Of a stretch of DNA of 64,000 nucleotides, positions 11,469 through 22,300 are shown one piece after another. The notes beneath the pieces are model-generated. The model made no database searches. It saw nothing but the letters and a program-made list of their open reading frames with translations, and was not told where the DNA came from. The DNA lies in contig OZ023192.1 of NCBI GenBank assembly GCA_963995505.1, positions 960,001 through 1,024,000 of the forward strand, given 5' to 3'. Numbering within the stretch: the stretch's first letter is position 1; each line of letters opens with the position of its first letter. Both the position numbers and the translations under genes were made by a program. The stretch comes from Hypericum androsaemum (Eukaryota > Streptophyta > Magnoliopsida > Malpighiales > Hypericaceae).

Positions 11469-14318
11469 TTAAACTCTCTCTTTTATAGAGAGCTCCTGCA
11501 ACTCTACCGAATTCCTAACATGATCATCACCATCTACCTCTTCCTTAGCCTCATCCAAAGGCTTACTAGTATAAAACCAAGCACAAAGGAAGAAATACCC
11601 AAGATTCACAACTTGGAGAATGGTCACAAGCCAATAATAATAATCCAACTTCCCAATGTTCAAGTTCCTATCAGGCAACCAATTGTCCCTCTTCCCTGAG
11701 AATTGGTGAACCATAGACACCATAAGAGTGCCCAAGTAGTTCCCCGTGGCATTCGCAATCCAAACCATGGCGATGGCGATGCTCCTCATGCTCTCGGGCG
11801 ACTGGTCGTAGAAAAACTCCAATTGCCCAACAGCTAAGAAGAGCTCCGCCACCCCATGGAAAAAGAACTGAGGGACCAACCAAAAAACACTTATTGGTAT
11901 CATGGCAGTTGGCTCATCCAACAGGTGGTGATCCGCTGCTGCAGATTTCCTCTTCGCTTCCACAAGAGCAGAAACCTGTTGATAAATTTTCGAGAGTCAG
12001 TACGGTGCTGATAGAAACAGGTGTTAGCACCGGAACTTAGCACGAACCATGGTGGAGAAGATGTTGAAGAACATCCCAACTCCCATCCTCTGCAAGTTGG
12101 TGACTCCCAAAGGGTTGCCAGTGAGCTTCTTGGCTAACGGCACGAGGAGGCGTTCGTAGAGAATTAGGCCGAGGATCAAGGTCAGGTTGTTGAAGATGGA
12201 GAGGCTGGCTGGTGGGACTTGGAAGGAGGGGGAGATCAGGTGGCGGTCCATGGTCCGAGCCTGCTGGATGGTGAATGTGTGCTGGTGCGAGTTCGCGGTA
12301 ACGTAGAGGATCCCGGCCGACCAAACGGGAAGCAATCTGATGAAGGATTTGAGCTCTTCCACTCTGTGGACCGAGGCTAGCTTCCAAAAGTTTGGTGGGT
12401 CACTGGAATGTGTCATTTCCTGATGATCTCCTTCTTTGACTATTGCAGCCTTGTCAATCCACCTGAGAAGAATCACATACATGTTTATATCGATTTAAGA
12501 GCGGATATCGGATAGTCATAGACACGAAAAATAAACACAGGATTGTTCTTACTTGAGGTCATTAGTGTGTAGAAGCCTTCCGTTGATCGAAATGGCCTTA
12601 TCAAGTTCATTATTATGGTACAACAGATCAGGATCCTCAGGAACCACCTCCTTTCTCTTCCTCAATGCAGCTACAATGACCTGAACCAACCTAACCAAAA
12701 CAAATTCACGAGGTCTGCGGCTCGAACCTCATACGGGGAAATTCTAAAATTTGACTTATCAAAAAACACCAACCTAACCAAAGGGCTCCCAGCTGGCTTC
12801 TGCTTTTTGTAAAGTGGAGAGCCACACACAAAGGCTATAAAGCTGAAGAACAGGGCAACAGTTGGTATCCCAAGGCCCCAACCCCATCCCACATTGTCTT
12901 GAACATAAACCACAATGGTCAGTGCACCTAGCTTGGCCACTCCCATGCAGAGGTAGTACCAGTTGAAGAAGTTCCACCTCCGGGAGGCCACGCTGGACCG
13001 GCGCATGTCAAGCTGGTCCGCTGCGAAGCTGACCACGCAGGGGCGGATGCCACCCAGCCCCGCCGCGATGAGGAGGAGGGAGAGGTAGAGCACTCCCGTT
13101 TGGGAGGTCGATGCTTCAATGCAGTTCACTTGTGTTGGACATGGTGGAGGCTGGAGTGACTTTAGTAGTGCTGTTGTTGTGATGCTGATTAGTCCCTGAA
13201 ATTAAATTAAAAAGTTTGTTTCATCAGCTTTTGTGTTACATTGGAGGAATTAATATATTTCCAAATTGAAATTAAACTGATTCCATAACTCTCTTGAGTC
13301 ACAAAATAATTGTGGATCTTATATTATTTATCTTATTATTAATCAGAGTTCTCGTATATAGTTAGAACGAAGTTCACAAACTACAAACATTAATTTGTTT
13401 TAAATAATCAGATTGAAGTTATAGCATTATCATTTTCAGGAATCGGTATATCTTCGAAATCCTGATCATCAATTAAGATGAAGCTATAGCATCATCATTT
13501 TTAAGAATCGGCATATTCATAGTTGTGTCAATAAAAAAAATTATTGGAGTGATTGAATCATAAATTTTTATCAATTTTTGTCTAATCCGAATTGGCAATT
13601 GAGTAATATTATTTATTTCATTCGTTATTAGATAACTTTATGCCTTCTTTCACCCACTCAAAAAATGAAAAGGAAAAAGGATTATTTGGATCCTGTATTA
13701 ATCAATGAATTAGAGTCAAAAATAAGAAGACAAATAAAAGAATAGTTTCGTGGGAGCAGAAAAAGAGGGAACCAACCAGTTCATAGATAATAGAGGCGAC
13801 GAAGATGGTCCAGTATCGGCCGGCGAAAGAGTCGGCGACCAGAGCACCGAGCAAGGGCGTCAAGCTGGCCGTCCCGTCGAGGTTGGTGATGACGTTGGAC
13901 GCCCTCACCAGCGGCATGTTCAGCTCCTGCGTCAAGTAACTTATCATGTTCGCATGGAATCCCACCGTCGCGAACCTATCACACACTTCCGTCGCTGCAT
14001 GCAAACGGATAAATTCTTGAGTGGAACTAATCTATCGTATTTAACTCAAGAGTGTAAGTCATTAAGATTAAGATCAATGAAAATGTAATAATAAATTTTT
14101 AAGAGAAAAACGAACCTAATCATAATTTTAAGACATGCTAAAATTTTGTTATTCCGATATACTAAGTTGTACTTACCGAGAATGAAAGGCATTGTTTTGA
14201 TGCCTCCAAGCTCTGAGCTCTTTTTCCCATCGTCTGCCTCCTCTTTCTTCTTGATCTCCTCCTGCTTCGATTCTTTGTTCGAGTTACTATTGTCCTGCGA
14301 CTCCCGGCTGGCCTCCAT
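11469..14318 (-). CDS. NPF3.1-like: NRT1/PTR-family (NPF3-like) transporter
   Basis: Exons in coding order are 14318-14177, 13994-13777, 13195-12774, 12690-12553, 12462-12048 and 11975-11469. They close to 613 codons plus TAA, the usual NPF length. The family are 12-helix, proton-coupled plasma-membrane or tonoplast carriers of nitrate/nitrite, peptides or hormones. Seen: a charged Ser/Lys/Glu-rich N-terminus, FATVGFHANMISYL in helix 1, the FNWYY motif (RRWNFFNWYYLCMG), the long charged loop before DKAAI, VEELKSFIRLLPVW, and LEFFYDQSPESMRS in the C-terminal half. These match Arabidopsis NPF3.1, a nitrite/gibberellin carrier, closely; the substrate is inferred. The ExxE(R/K) signature of helix 1 reads ATEVCDR here, so the first Glu is replaced by Ala or Thr. 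The third exon is split by an extra 83-bp intron (see 12685-12782). Confidence 0.92.
12685..12782 (-). mobile_element. Short insertion acting as an intron, with 15-bp target duplication
   Basis: The identical 15-mer ACCAACCTAACCAAA (plus strand) is present at 12685-12699 and 12768-12782, around 68 bp of non-NPF sequence. On the coding strand each copy contains AG|GT. Splicing from the upstream copy to the downstream copy removes exactly 83 bp (12691-12773) and restores an uninterrupted NPF reading (PLVRLVQV). Without splicing the frame shifts and meets a stop soon after. The insert contains GGTTCGAGCC on the coding strand, like the pol III box B of tRNA-derived SINEs; that origin is inferred. 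Confidence 0.85.
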
Positions 14319-15153
14319 TTTTTTTATCTCATAAGGAGATTATGTTATTTCGGTGATTTGATGTAATTTTTAGTGTAGGATGTTCAAATGTATGTAAGAA
14401 CCCAATTATACTTATAATCCAAGTATAAAAGGATAAAATCCAACCAGGATTCGTCCATTATAAGGAATAGCGGCTGCTTGAGGAGCAGAAAAAACAGAGA
14501 GAAGTATCTGTCTTTAACAAGTGCATCATTAGAAGAAGAAAAAACATAAGGTTGTTTGGTCTCAATATATGTTGTTCTAATCATCAATATCCGATAAATA
14601 CTAATTTCCAAATACACGATTTAATGTTTAGCATATTTAAAATGCCGGAAAAATAAATTCAGATGTTGGAAGCAACGAAGATCCTTTTGTTTTATTATTG
14701 ACCATAAAGAAGTTTGAATGAAATTATAACGATTAATATTGTACGAAAATTCAGATTCAATTCTTAGCCAGTGTATATTTGTGTAAATGTACTTTAACAA
14801 GAAATATTAGTACTCCATGATTACTTTTACCACTAATAATTTCCAATGTGTGACTTTCACTTGTCATAAACTATTGCTAGATTTGTCATGGCTTTCCTAT
14901 TTATTGGTGTTTGAAGTACTTACTATGTTCTAACAACCATTCTGATGTTTGTCTCAAAGTTTGTTTTTGATTAGTAGATTTTTTTATACCATGATAATGT
15001 CAGGGTTTGAACCATGGACCTCTAACATATTTATAACGCCTTGTGCCATTGTGTTACAAGCCCTTTGGCAATTCTGATGAGTTTTATTCACTCATAAATA
15101 CATTAATTACATTTCTTGAGTCGATAGTCTAGTAATAAAGTAGTTTTGGCCAA

Positions 15154-15210
<57 letters not shown>

Positions 15211-17233
15211 TCAATTTAAGCACTGTCTTTTGATGTAAAATAGGCTATCAATTCAGACAGAGAACCGTTTTATGTCTAATCTTACACAAATATGGCTGTT
15301 TTGAGGTCCTAAATTGGGTTCTATTTTGGAACATTATTGGTTTCAAGTGGGGGACATGATCAGCGATTTTCGATCAAAATCTTCAATGGTATGTTACAAA
15401 ATGTCAAAATATCGGATAATTTTGAGATTTTTTTACCTCCGAAATTAGAAAACTGGCAAATACGTGATGCAAAATTAGAAACGATATTCATATTGAGAGA
15501 AGTAAGATGGGATTATATTAACTTGATGACAAGAAATTAGTAAGATTTGAGGTTTAGATATTTAAGGTACAGAAATCATGGCGATATACGTTTTTTATGA
15601 GCGAAAAGAATAGTAACATGAACTTATGAGCTACATGTGATTCACGAAATATAACATGCTCCATTTTTTTGAAAAACTCTCAATAAAATTCAAGTCCTTT
15701 ATGGACCCGTACGTATACCCACTTTTGGAAATTGAATACGTGCTTGCTTTTGTTTAAGTCCACAATCCTGGTTTCCAGGCCCATTTCTTTATTTATGCCG
15801 AACAGAGGCCATAAGGGTGGATCCATTTAAATTGTCACGAAGTTAATGAACGTCAAATTCGAATATGTTCCAATTTTAATTCAATTAGCAGCACGACATC
15901 AAAATCTATCATTCAAAACTTTTATCCAAATCAAAATTTGAATTTTTCCAAATAATCAGCCAAATTTGGATATGTAAGTACTTAGGGGTGGTAACAATAA
16001 TCGTGGTAGACATGTTCACACAGCATCTGAAGCCCTCGCTCCCCATATTCCGTGTGATCCATGCACACGCAGTGCATGGATCGTCGTCATCATCATCATC
16101 GTCAATCACAAACCTCTCCAACTTCTTAACGGCATCCTCATCCGCGGCCCGGTTGATCATTCTTCCTCCTCCAACATCGTAACGTACCAGGATGTGGAAT
16201 GCCACAGAAATCAATATATCAGTAGAGGTGGAGGTGGAGGTGGAGGTAGAGGTAGGTGAAGCAGTTCCAAATCTGATTTAACTTATCTAGAACTACCGTA
16301 GATAGAATGGGAATAATGTAGAGCTCTAGTATAAATAATCTTTCTGAATTACGTAGTTACTACCTGAAGCTACATTGGCACCGACGTACTTGTTTCTCAG
16401 TTTCGTTTTTGATGATGATCATCGGGAACGTTGAGTGCTTGAAAAATACGATAGGTAGGTTTTGGTAATTGTATCGGTTGTAGTTAGGATGATGTGATTT
16501 TGAAATGGAGGTTAAAAATTAAAACTGAATGAAGCAAAAGCTGATCTGGGTCACAAAAGTTGACAGGATTTTCGAAAGATAAAGAAAACTGTTGAATCGG
16601 AAACTCTCTTCCACGTTTGACATGAAAACTCACTGATAAGATTTGATCAGAGTTATATTCTACTTAGATATGGATCCTGAGTTGAAATGGTGGAAATATG
16701 GATCCAAATTATGTTAGGAGATTACAATTAAAAAGGTTATAGAAGTGTACTCGGAGCTTTTGATTATCAACATTCAAGGTTAGATATCATCCTCGCTGAT
16801 TAGAAATGTAACAGCAGATGATTACATCCTTAACTCTTAAGAAAATACCTCCGGCTTAAACTTTAGATTAACTGGTGATAACGTGCTAGATTAACCAATT
16901 CGAGTTTTTGGAAAAAGGAAAGCACCTCCGGGCATTCAGCTATTTAGCAGTTTAGAAAAGTACAGAAGCACAGCTGAAGAGAACCAAAATTGAATTGCCA
17001 AGCTAAGTTACCAGATTAGGGACATCCTCGGAATAGATCGGAATGTCACCTGTCTAAGCACAACAGCTGTAATGACAAGTATGCAGAAGTTTGTATAACT
17101 TCTTCTGTTCTCTCATAACAGCATCGCTCCCTCAACCATTGCCGAAGCCAAGTAGGCTGTCGACGACTGCTACTTTTCGACGGGGATCCGAAACATCTTA
17201 AACAGGATCATTGCTTCCTCTATGAAACATGCA
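14319..17233. other. Gene-poor intergenic region
   Basis: Contains the promoter side of the NPF gene, the (AT)26 tract and short GGTGGA and GAT-type microsatellites near 16230 and 16080. A minus-strand frame at 15909-16214 with an Asp run and several cysteines has no ATG before its middle and no recognisable family; I do not call it a gene. Confidence 0.5.
15157..15208. repeat. (AT)26 microsatellite
   Basis: 52 bp of perfect alternating AT, a likely polymorphic site. Confidence 0.95.
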
Positions 17234-17363
17234 TCAAAAACCTGTAACTTCACCTGGCACTGAAGCCAACTCATTCTTACTAAACCCGAGTAACTGTCCC
17301 ATATTTGGCACATTCAGATGCAACCTCGTCCTCTAGCTCATCATCCACCTCTCCAGGGCCGAC
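17234..17363 (-). pseudogene. SPF45/DRT111 splicing-factor fragment
   Basis: On the minus strand, 17363-17286 encodes GPGEVDDELEDEVASECAKY plus GTVTR, the start of the C-terminal RNA-recognition domain of SPF45-type splicing factors (plant DRT111/SFPS). It is preceded by an intact acceptor (CTTGAAG|GT). It is joined, one base out of frame, to 17284-17234, which encodes the family's C-terminus FSKNELASVPGEVTGF and a stop. The middle of the domain is missing, so an internal deletion or exon loss joined the two parts at shared G residues. With only 42 codons left this cannot make the protein. It lies about 700 bp beyond the F-box ORF. Confidence 0.75.
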
Positions 17364-17632
17364 CTTCAAGGACCAAAAGACAGAATCGTCAGATACTCTT
17401 TCTTCTGTTTCTCCATCACTTTATTATACTTCAGTAAACAACCAAATGTGATCTCATGGAATATTTAAGGCAAAATCAATCAAGACCATGAACACGGGTA
17501 TAAACCATTCGATCTTTAGAAGGAAATTGCAGCGGTCATACATAACATTGCTACACCCAAAACTATCACTTAGGATGGGTTCAACACTACCGGCATTTAG
17601 GTCCACTAACCTTAAAGACCACCACCAAGTTT

Positions 17633-18050
17633 TAATAGCAGTTGGCATAAAACAAAAGCAAAATGCTCAAAAGCTTCAACCTCAACTCAAGCACACTAAA
17701 AAAAACACTACGGCTAACAATCTGATAAAGTACAAAACTATCCCGTTCACTAGCCATAAATACTACCACCAAGATACAATAGCACTTGCAAAAAACATAA
17801 TTCGTACCAGCTGCGGTCTCAACTCAAGCACAGTAAAACACAACCCTATAACAATCACGACAAAGTCTGAAACTTTCTGGTTCACTACACAAAAACACCA
17901 GCGCCCCAAGATCCAATAGCACTTGGCACAAAAAAGCGCAATGCCTAACAGCTTCAACCTCAACACAGGCACACCAAAAAACAACAGCAAAACAAAACAA
18001 TCATGACAAAGTCCAAATCTTTCCAGTTCAACATGAGACCCAAAAGCTAG
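17633..18050. repeat. Three diverged tandem units of about 140 bp
   Basis: AATAGCA(C/G)TTG landmarks occur near 17634, 17778 and 17915. Each unit continues with CTTCAACCTCAA-like and ACAAAGTC-like blocks. The array lies directly beyond the stop of the F-box ORF, so it may be in its 3' UTR. Confidence 0.7.
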
Positions 18051-18062
18051 AAACCGCACCAG

Positions 18063-19379
18063 CTATTCTGCAGCATCATCCATGTCTTCGTGGAACGTCA
18101 CTTTCCTCCCATCCGCCTCACCAACAGAAACAATGCTATCAACTAATAATGTTGTGAATTGCGGAGCCCAATATTCATCCTCCATCAAATCAAGGTCGCT
18201 GCGTATGTATGCCTCCCTCGTCTCAAAGTCCAACCACTCAAAATCTCTCCAATAGCGAGGCAACAGAACCTCTTTCAAGCTCTCTGAATATTCCAACGTG
18301 ATAGCATGAGAAACGGACGGAAAAGGATAACGAAGATGAGGGAAACGAAGCCGAACCATCTGGGTCCATGACTCCTCCTCGCCACCATAATCATTTATCG
18401 TCCACACTTCAATCTCTCTGCTATCAAAAAATTGGAGCACCACGGAGAGTTCACCTCCCAAGACTTTAAGATCGAAATTTACAGCATCATTAGGCAGCCT
18501 TGTGAGCTGCCGAAACTGCTCTGTATGCAAATCAAAAGCCACAACAACGAGCTGGAGATCCATATTGATAAACACAAAGTGAAGTGCATTGTGGGCAACA
18601 GCACATTGCACGTCATCATTTCCAATGGCAATTACCCAATAGAAGATGTTCCTTATATGCCTCCAGACATTACACTTGAAGCTGTAAACCCAAACTTCGT
18701 CACCAACTGGTTCATAAGGCTCTTCAAAAACTTGGACTATCCAAACCGACTTGTAATCGTCAGATAGAGAATCATATCCCAACCCGTGAGCATATTCGTA
18801 TCCATCCTTAGGGTAGGGGCCAGGGCCAGTCACGATGCGGTGCTTTCTAGTGTTCGGGTTCCATATAAACAAAGTCTTGCGCGAGAAGTCAGAGAAGATG
18901 ACTAGACCATTGCAGGAACCACATAACCGGAGGTCAGGGGAGTCTATCGCAAGGGTTACGAACTTTTCCTCGCTTGCAGAATTGAGGAGGTCCTCACATA
19001 GTTGGTATTGGAATTTGCGACGACGACTGCAATGACGACGTTGGTATTGGAGTCTGTGATTGCGACGGAAGATGAGTGCTCTAGTGGAGCCGCTTTTGAG
19101 TGAGTGGTGGAGATGCAGTTTGACGAATATTGGATCGTCAATCTCATGGCAGAACCACTTGGACACGGACTTGAATCGGAGCACGCTCTTGGATGGCAAC
19201 CGGGCCAGGACCTCAGTGATCAACTCCGGCACCAATGGCCTCCTAGTCTTGCGATTCTCAAACGATTCATCGTGGAAAACATTTGAGGATTCATTGCTGA
19301 TGGCAGACATATTACAGAGTGCTTCCTTAAATATATCCAACTCCTTCTGAGCAATCTCCAACTCCTTCTGAGCACACAT
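18063..19379 (-). CDS. F-box protein with FBA-type C-terminal domain
   Basis: An intronless ORF of 438 codons from ATG 19379, ending in TAA-type stop at 18063. F-box proteins are the substrate receptors of SCF ubiquitin ligases. The F-box lies at about residues 48-90 (LVPELITEVLARLPSKSVLR, then FKSVSKWF). An FBA/kelch-like region follows with the typical LCGSCNGLV and WNPNTRKH. The first 20 residues hold a small duplicated Q-K-E-L heptad, a possible short coiled coil. The true start is uncertain: a second ATG lies at codon 24, and upstream the frame stays open into the last AIR9-like exon without a stop. It may thus be the 3' part of a chimeric gene instead of a separate one. The target is unknown. 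Confidence 0.85.
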   Translation of the reverse strand: MCAQKELEIAQKELDIFKEALCNMSAISNESSNVFHDESFENRKTRRPLVPELITEVLARLPSKSVLRFKSVSKWFCHEIDDPIFVKLHLHHSLKSGSTRALIFRRNHRLQYQRRHCSRRRKFQYQLCEDLLNSASEEKFVTLAIDSPDLRLCGSCNGLVIFSDFSRKTLFIWNPNTRKHRIVTGPGPYPKDGYEYAHGLGYDSLSDDYKSVWIVQVFEEPYEPVGDEVWVYSFKCNVWRHIRNIFYWVIAIGNDDVQCAVAHNALHFVFINMDLQLVVVAFDLHTEQFRQLTRLPNDAVNFDLKVLGGELSVVLQFFDSREIEVWTINDYGGEEESWTQMVRLRFPHLRYPFPSVSHAITLEYSESLKEVLLPRYWRDFEWLDFETREAYIRSDLDLMEDEYWAPQFTTLLVDSIVSVGEADGRKVTFHEDMDDAAE

Positions 19380-19399
19380 ATGGCACACAATTTTAATAC

Positions 19400-22300
19400 C
19401 TTGTTTCACTGTGTTAGATACAACTGACACAGTTTCTCCCTCCTGCCCTGAAAATACATGGCAGACACCACATTACTGTTTTGTGCAAACAAGATGCAGA
19501 AAAACTTGTTGCCATGCAGAGAGAACCATGCTAGAAAATTTGTATGTTGAAAGTAAGGGCGCAAAGGCAAACCTTCAAGGTTGATGGGCACATAGACAAA
19601 AGTCAATCGCCGCCCAACATCCTCTGTGCTCAGGGTATAGTCAGATGTTCCAATCAAAACTGACACGAAGTCTCTGTGGAGAAGCACCGAAGATCAAGAT
19701 ACAGCAAATTAAAAACTCTAGTGAGAAGAGAATTTATTGAACTTGTTCTATATTCGTTGGTACTTACAGCAGCTGCCATATATACAGCAGAGAGGGCTGC
19801 CAAGCCACTCAGGATTTTAATAAAGAAAGAGCAGTTGCCAGACACAGTAGGCATGGGAAAAAAGCTGACAAAGGCATCTACTTTTACAGGTATGGACATA
19901 AACTTAAATAACAGACTTATAGTACAGTTGTACTGCCCTAGGACTAAATTAATAACTGAATGACTAGGAAGGAGAGAGCAGCAGTGCTTGAACTTCCCGT
20001 TGCAGAATTTGTGGGTCAGTTAACCAAGGTTAGAACAAAAACTTACTGAGATAATTCAACACACTCACACTTTAAGTGGTTAATCCAACACTGGTTAATC
20101 CAACACAAATACATATGAACTAATATAAATAGCATGATCAAAGGTCCACAGAAACAGGAAAATAGTTGATGAAAGGAAAAAAATGAAAGAACCAGAACAA
20201 AAATCATGATGTCTAACTTATGACCTCCATGAAGCAGGTACCCATTGAGGGACCTTTACAATCACAAAATTGAAGTTCAAACAAACAGAATTATAATAGC
20301 AACAAAAGATATTATCCTTAAAAAACAAATCAGCAATATAAAAAGGGAATTCTTGACAACAAACTTTGTTGAAAAGAGAGATGTTGCACTAACCCAGTGT
20401 CCTTGTTCTCGAGCAACCACTCAAACTTGCTGGGGCCCTCTCTTCCTCCAAAGTAATCACCCGTGCCTCTTATGGTATTCCCTTCAACAGCATCTCCAAC
20501 AATACCAACATTGCGAACACATGGAGGAGCTGTCAAATTATGGAAACTTTAGCTGCTTGAATCATAGTTTTTTTTGTCAAAAGAGAATAACCGAGAAATC
20601 AGTAAGAGCCAAGCAAGTTCCACAAAATACTCTAGTCAAAGAAAGAACAACAGGGTATCCTTGAAAAGGTAACCATACAGAGTAAATTGGGGTGGAAGAA
20701 GACACATTCTAAGCTCAAAAGCACCAACACACCTGCTTTGAAAAAATTAGTGTACTTATACTGAGGTTCTCCCCTGGCACCTTCCTTGGTGACGGGTGTG
20801 TACATAAAACCCAAACTAGAATCTCAAAAGCATCAACACACCTGCTTTGACAAAATTAGTGTACTTATACTGAGGTTCTCCCCTGGCACCTTCCTTGGTG
20901 ACGGGTGTGTACATAAAACCCAAACTAGAATCTATGTCATCAAGGGTCAGATGATACTCTTCATCTTCCGCTCCCCCTATAACCACCGGACTACCATTCC
21001 ATCTTCTCCTCAGCCAACTGGAGAATGAAAAAACAACAGTAAAGCTGAATTCGTCTTATTTGAAATCATGATTACATGCACTTGAAGAATACTTTGAAAT
21101 GGTTATCTACAGCCAGAACCGTTTCAACTTACCTAGCAACACCTTTGCCTGGTGTCCCGCCACACCATGCAACATGCGCAAGGCCTTTGATAACATTTCC
21201 TTCCACTAGCTCTCCACTAACTTCAAGACTTGTCACTTTTGGAATTCCACTTCCTTGCAAATTAACAATAATTTTATGAGGAACCGAGAAAAAGAGCACG
21301 GGAAACATTCTGGTTAGCCCCATGCATCAGAAAAGATTGCAATGTTACGCACTCTGATGTATTACAAGGCCTTGTCAATCGTAGACCTGGAGCTATTTTA
21401 ACTTGAACTATGGCCGAAAATCTATAATTTAGCAGCAAGAAACAAGTCCAGCTTAAATGGGGGCACTAGTTTATTGCCCATTTTAAGTTAGAACCTACCT
21501 CGTGAAACTCTTCCTGTTATGGCAAAAACAGCAGGATACTCTGTATCCCCAAATAAAGGGGTACATTGCACTTCTAGGAACTTGTTGATATCTCCATGCT
21601 TTGGAAAGTACACCTGTAACAGCTCAGAGCTATCAGTGATACAGGAAAAGGCAACACTGATTGGCCATTTGCAGGACAAAATTGCTAGTGTGCTTCATGA
21701 AGTGGGTACCTCTTCATTGGCATCAGGAATGGCAGCAAAGTTTGCAAGTAGTCTCTCCCCTATAAACCACTGATATCTTAAAACTATCTGCTGATCAACT
21801 CTGGAACTGCCAGATTGGAAAAATGTAAAATGGCAGCAGCAAGCATCTTCTTCAGACGGTTTATCAACAGATGCATCCTTCAGCAAATAGCCAGGCGGGA
21901 AGTTCTCTTTCCATTGCTCATATAGAAAGTTAAAAGTTGAATCTGTCCAATGTACAAAGTAATTTTTTCAGTGTGTAGCTATCATTTGAGTCAAGATTAT
22001 CTATGCAATAGAATTGAAGCTCGATACAGTAACCAATACCAACAGATATCTTTTTTCTTATAATTAATCTTAGGGAAAAAACCTGCTGCACTTTCAGGAC
22101 GACAGAATTCCCAACCCTCTCGAAGACACAAGGCTGTGCATGGTGGATACCGACTCGCAATTGAAAATTCCTCTCTGGACAGATCTACAGACACGTTATT
22201 AGAGTACACATCAGAAGAGTCCATAAGTTAAACATGACAGAGGGAGAAAACAAATAAAGCAGCTGTGTTCAGGTTTCATTAAGAAGCAAATCAGTGCATG

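Noticed and set aside
12671..13129. NPF frame ending about 20 codons after PLVRL
   Set aside because: Taken alone it suggests a truncated pseudogene, but removing the 83-bp intron restores the frame, so the gene is called intact.
15909..16214. Small Asp- and Cys-containing protein
   Set aside because: No ATG at its start, an Asp run made by a GAT microsatellite, and no known family.
18432..18767. Plus-strand frame of 111 codons
   Set aside because: Antisense to the F-box ORF and without recognisable protein features.
19428..19430. F-box start at GTG 19430
   Set aside because: Not a eukaryotic start; that stretch belongs to the AIR9 exon. ATG 19379 was used.
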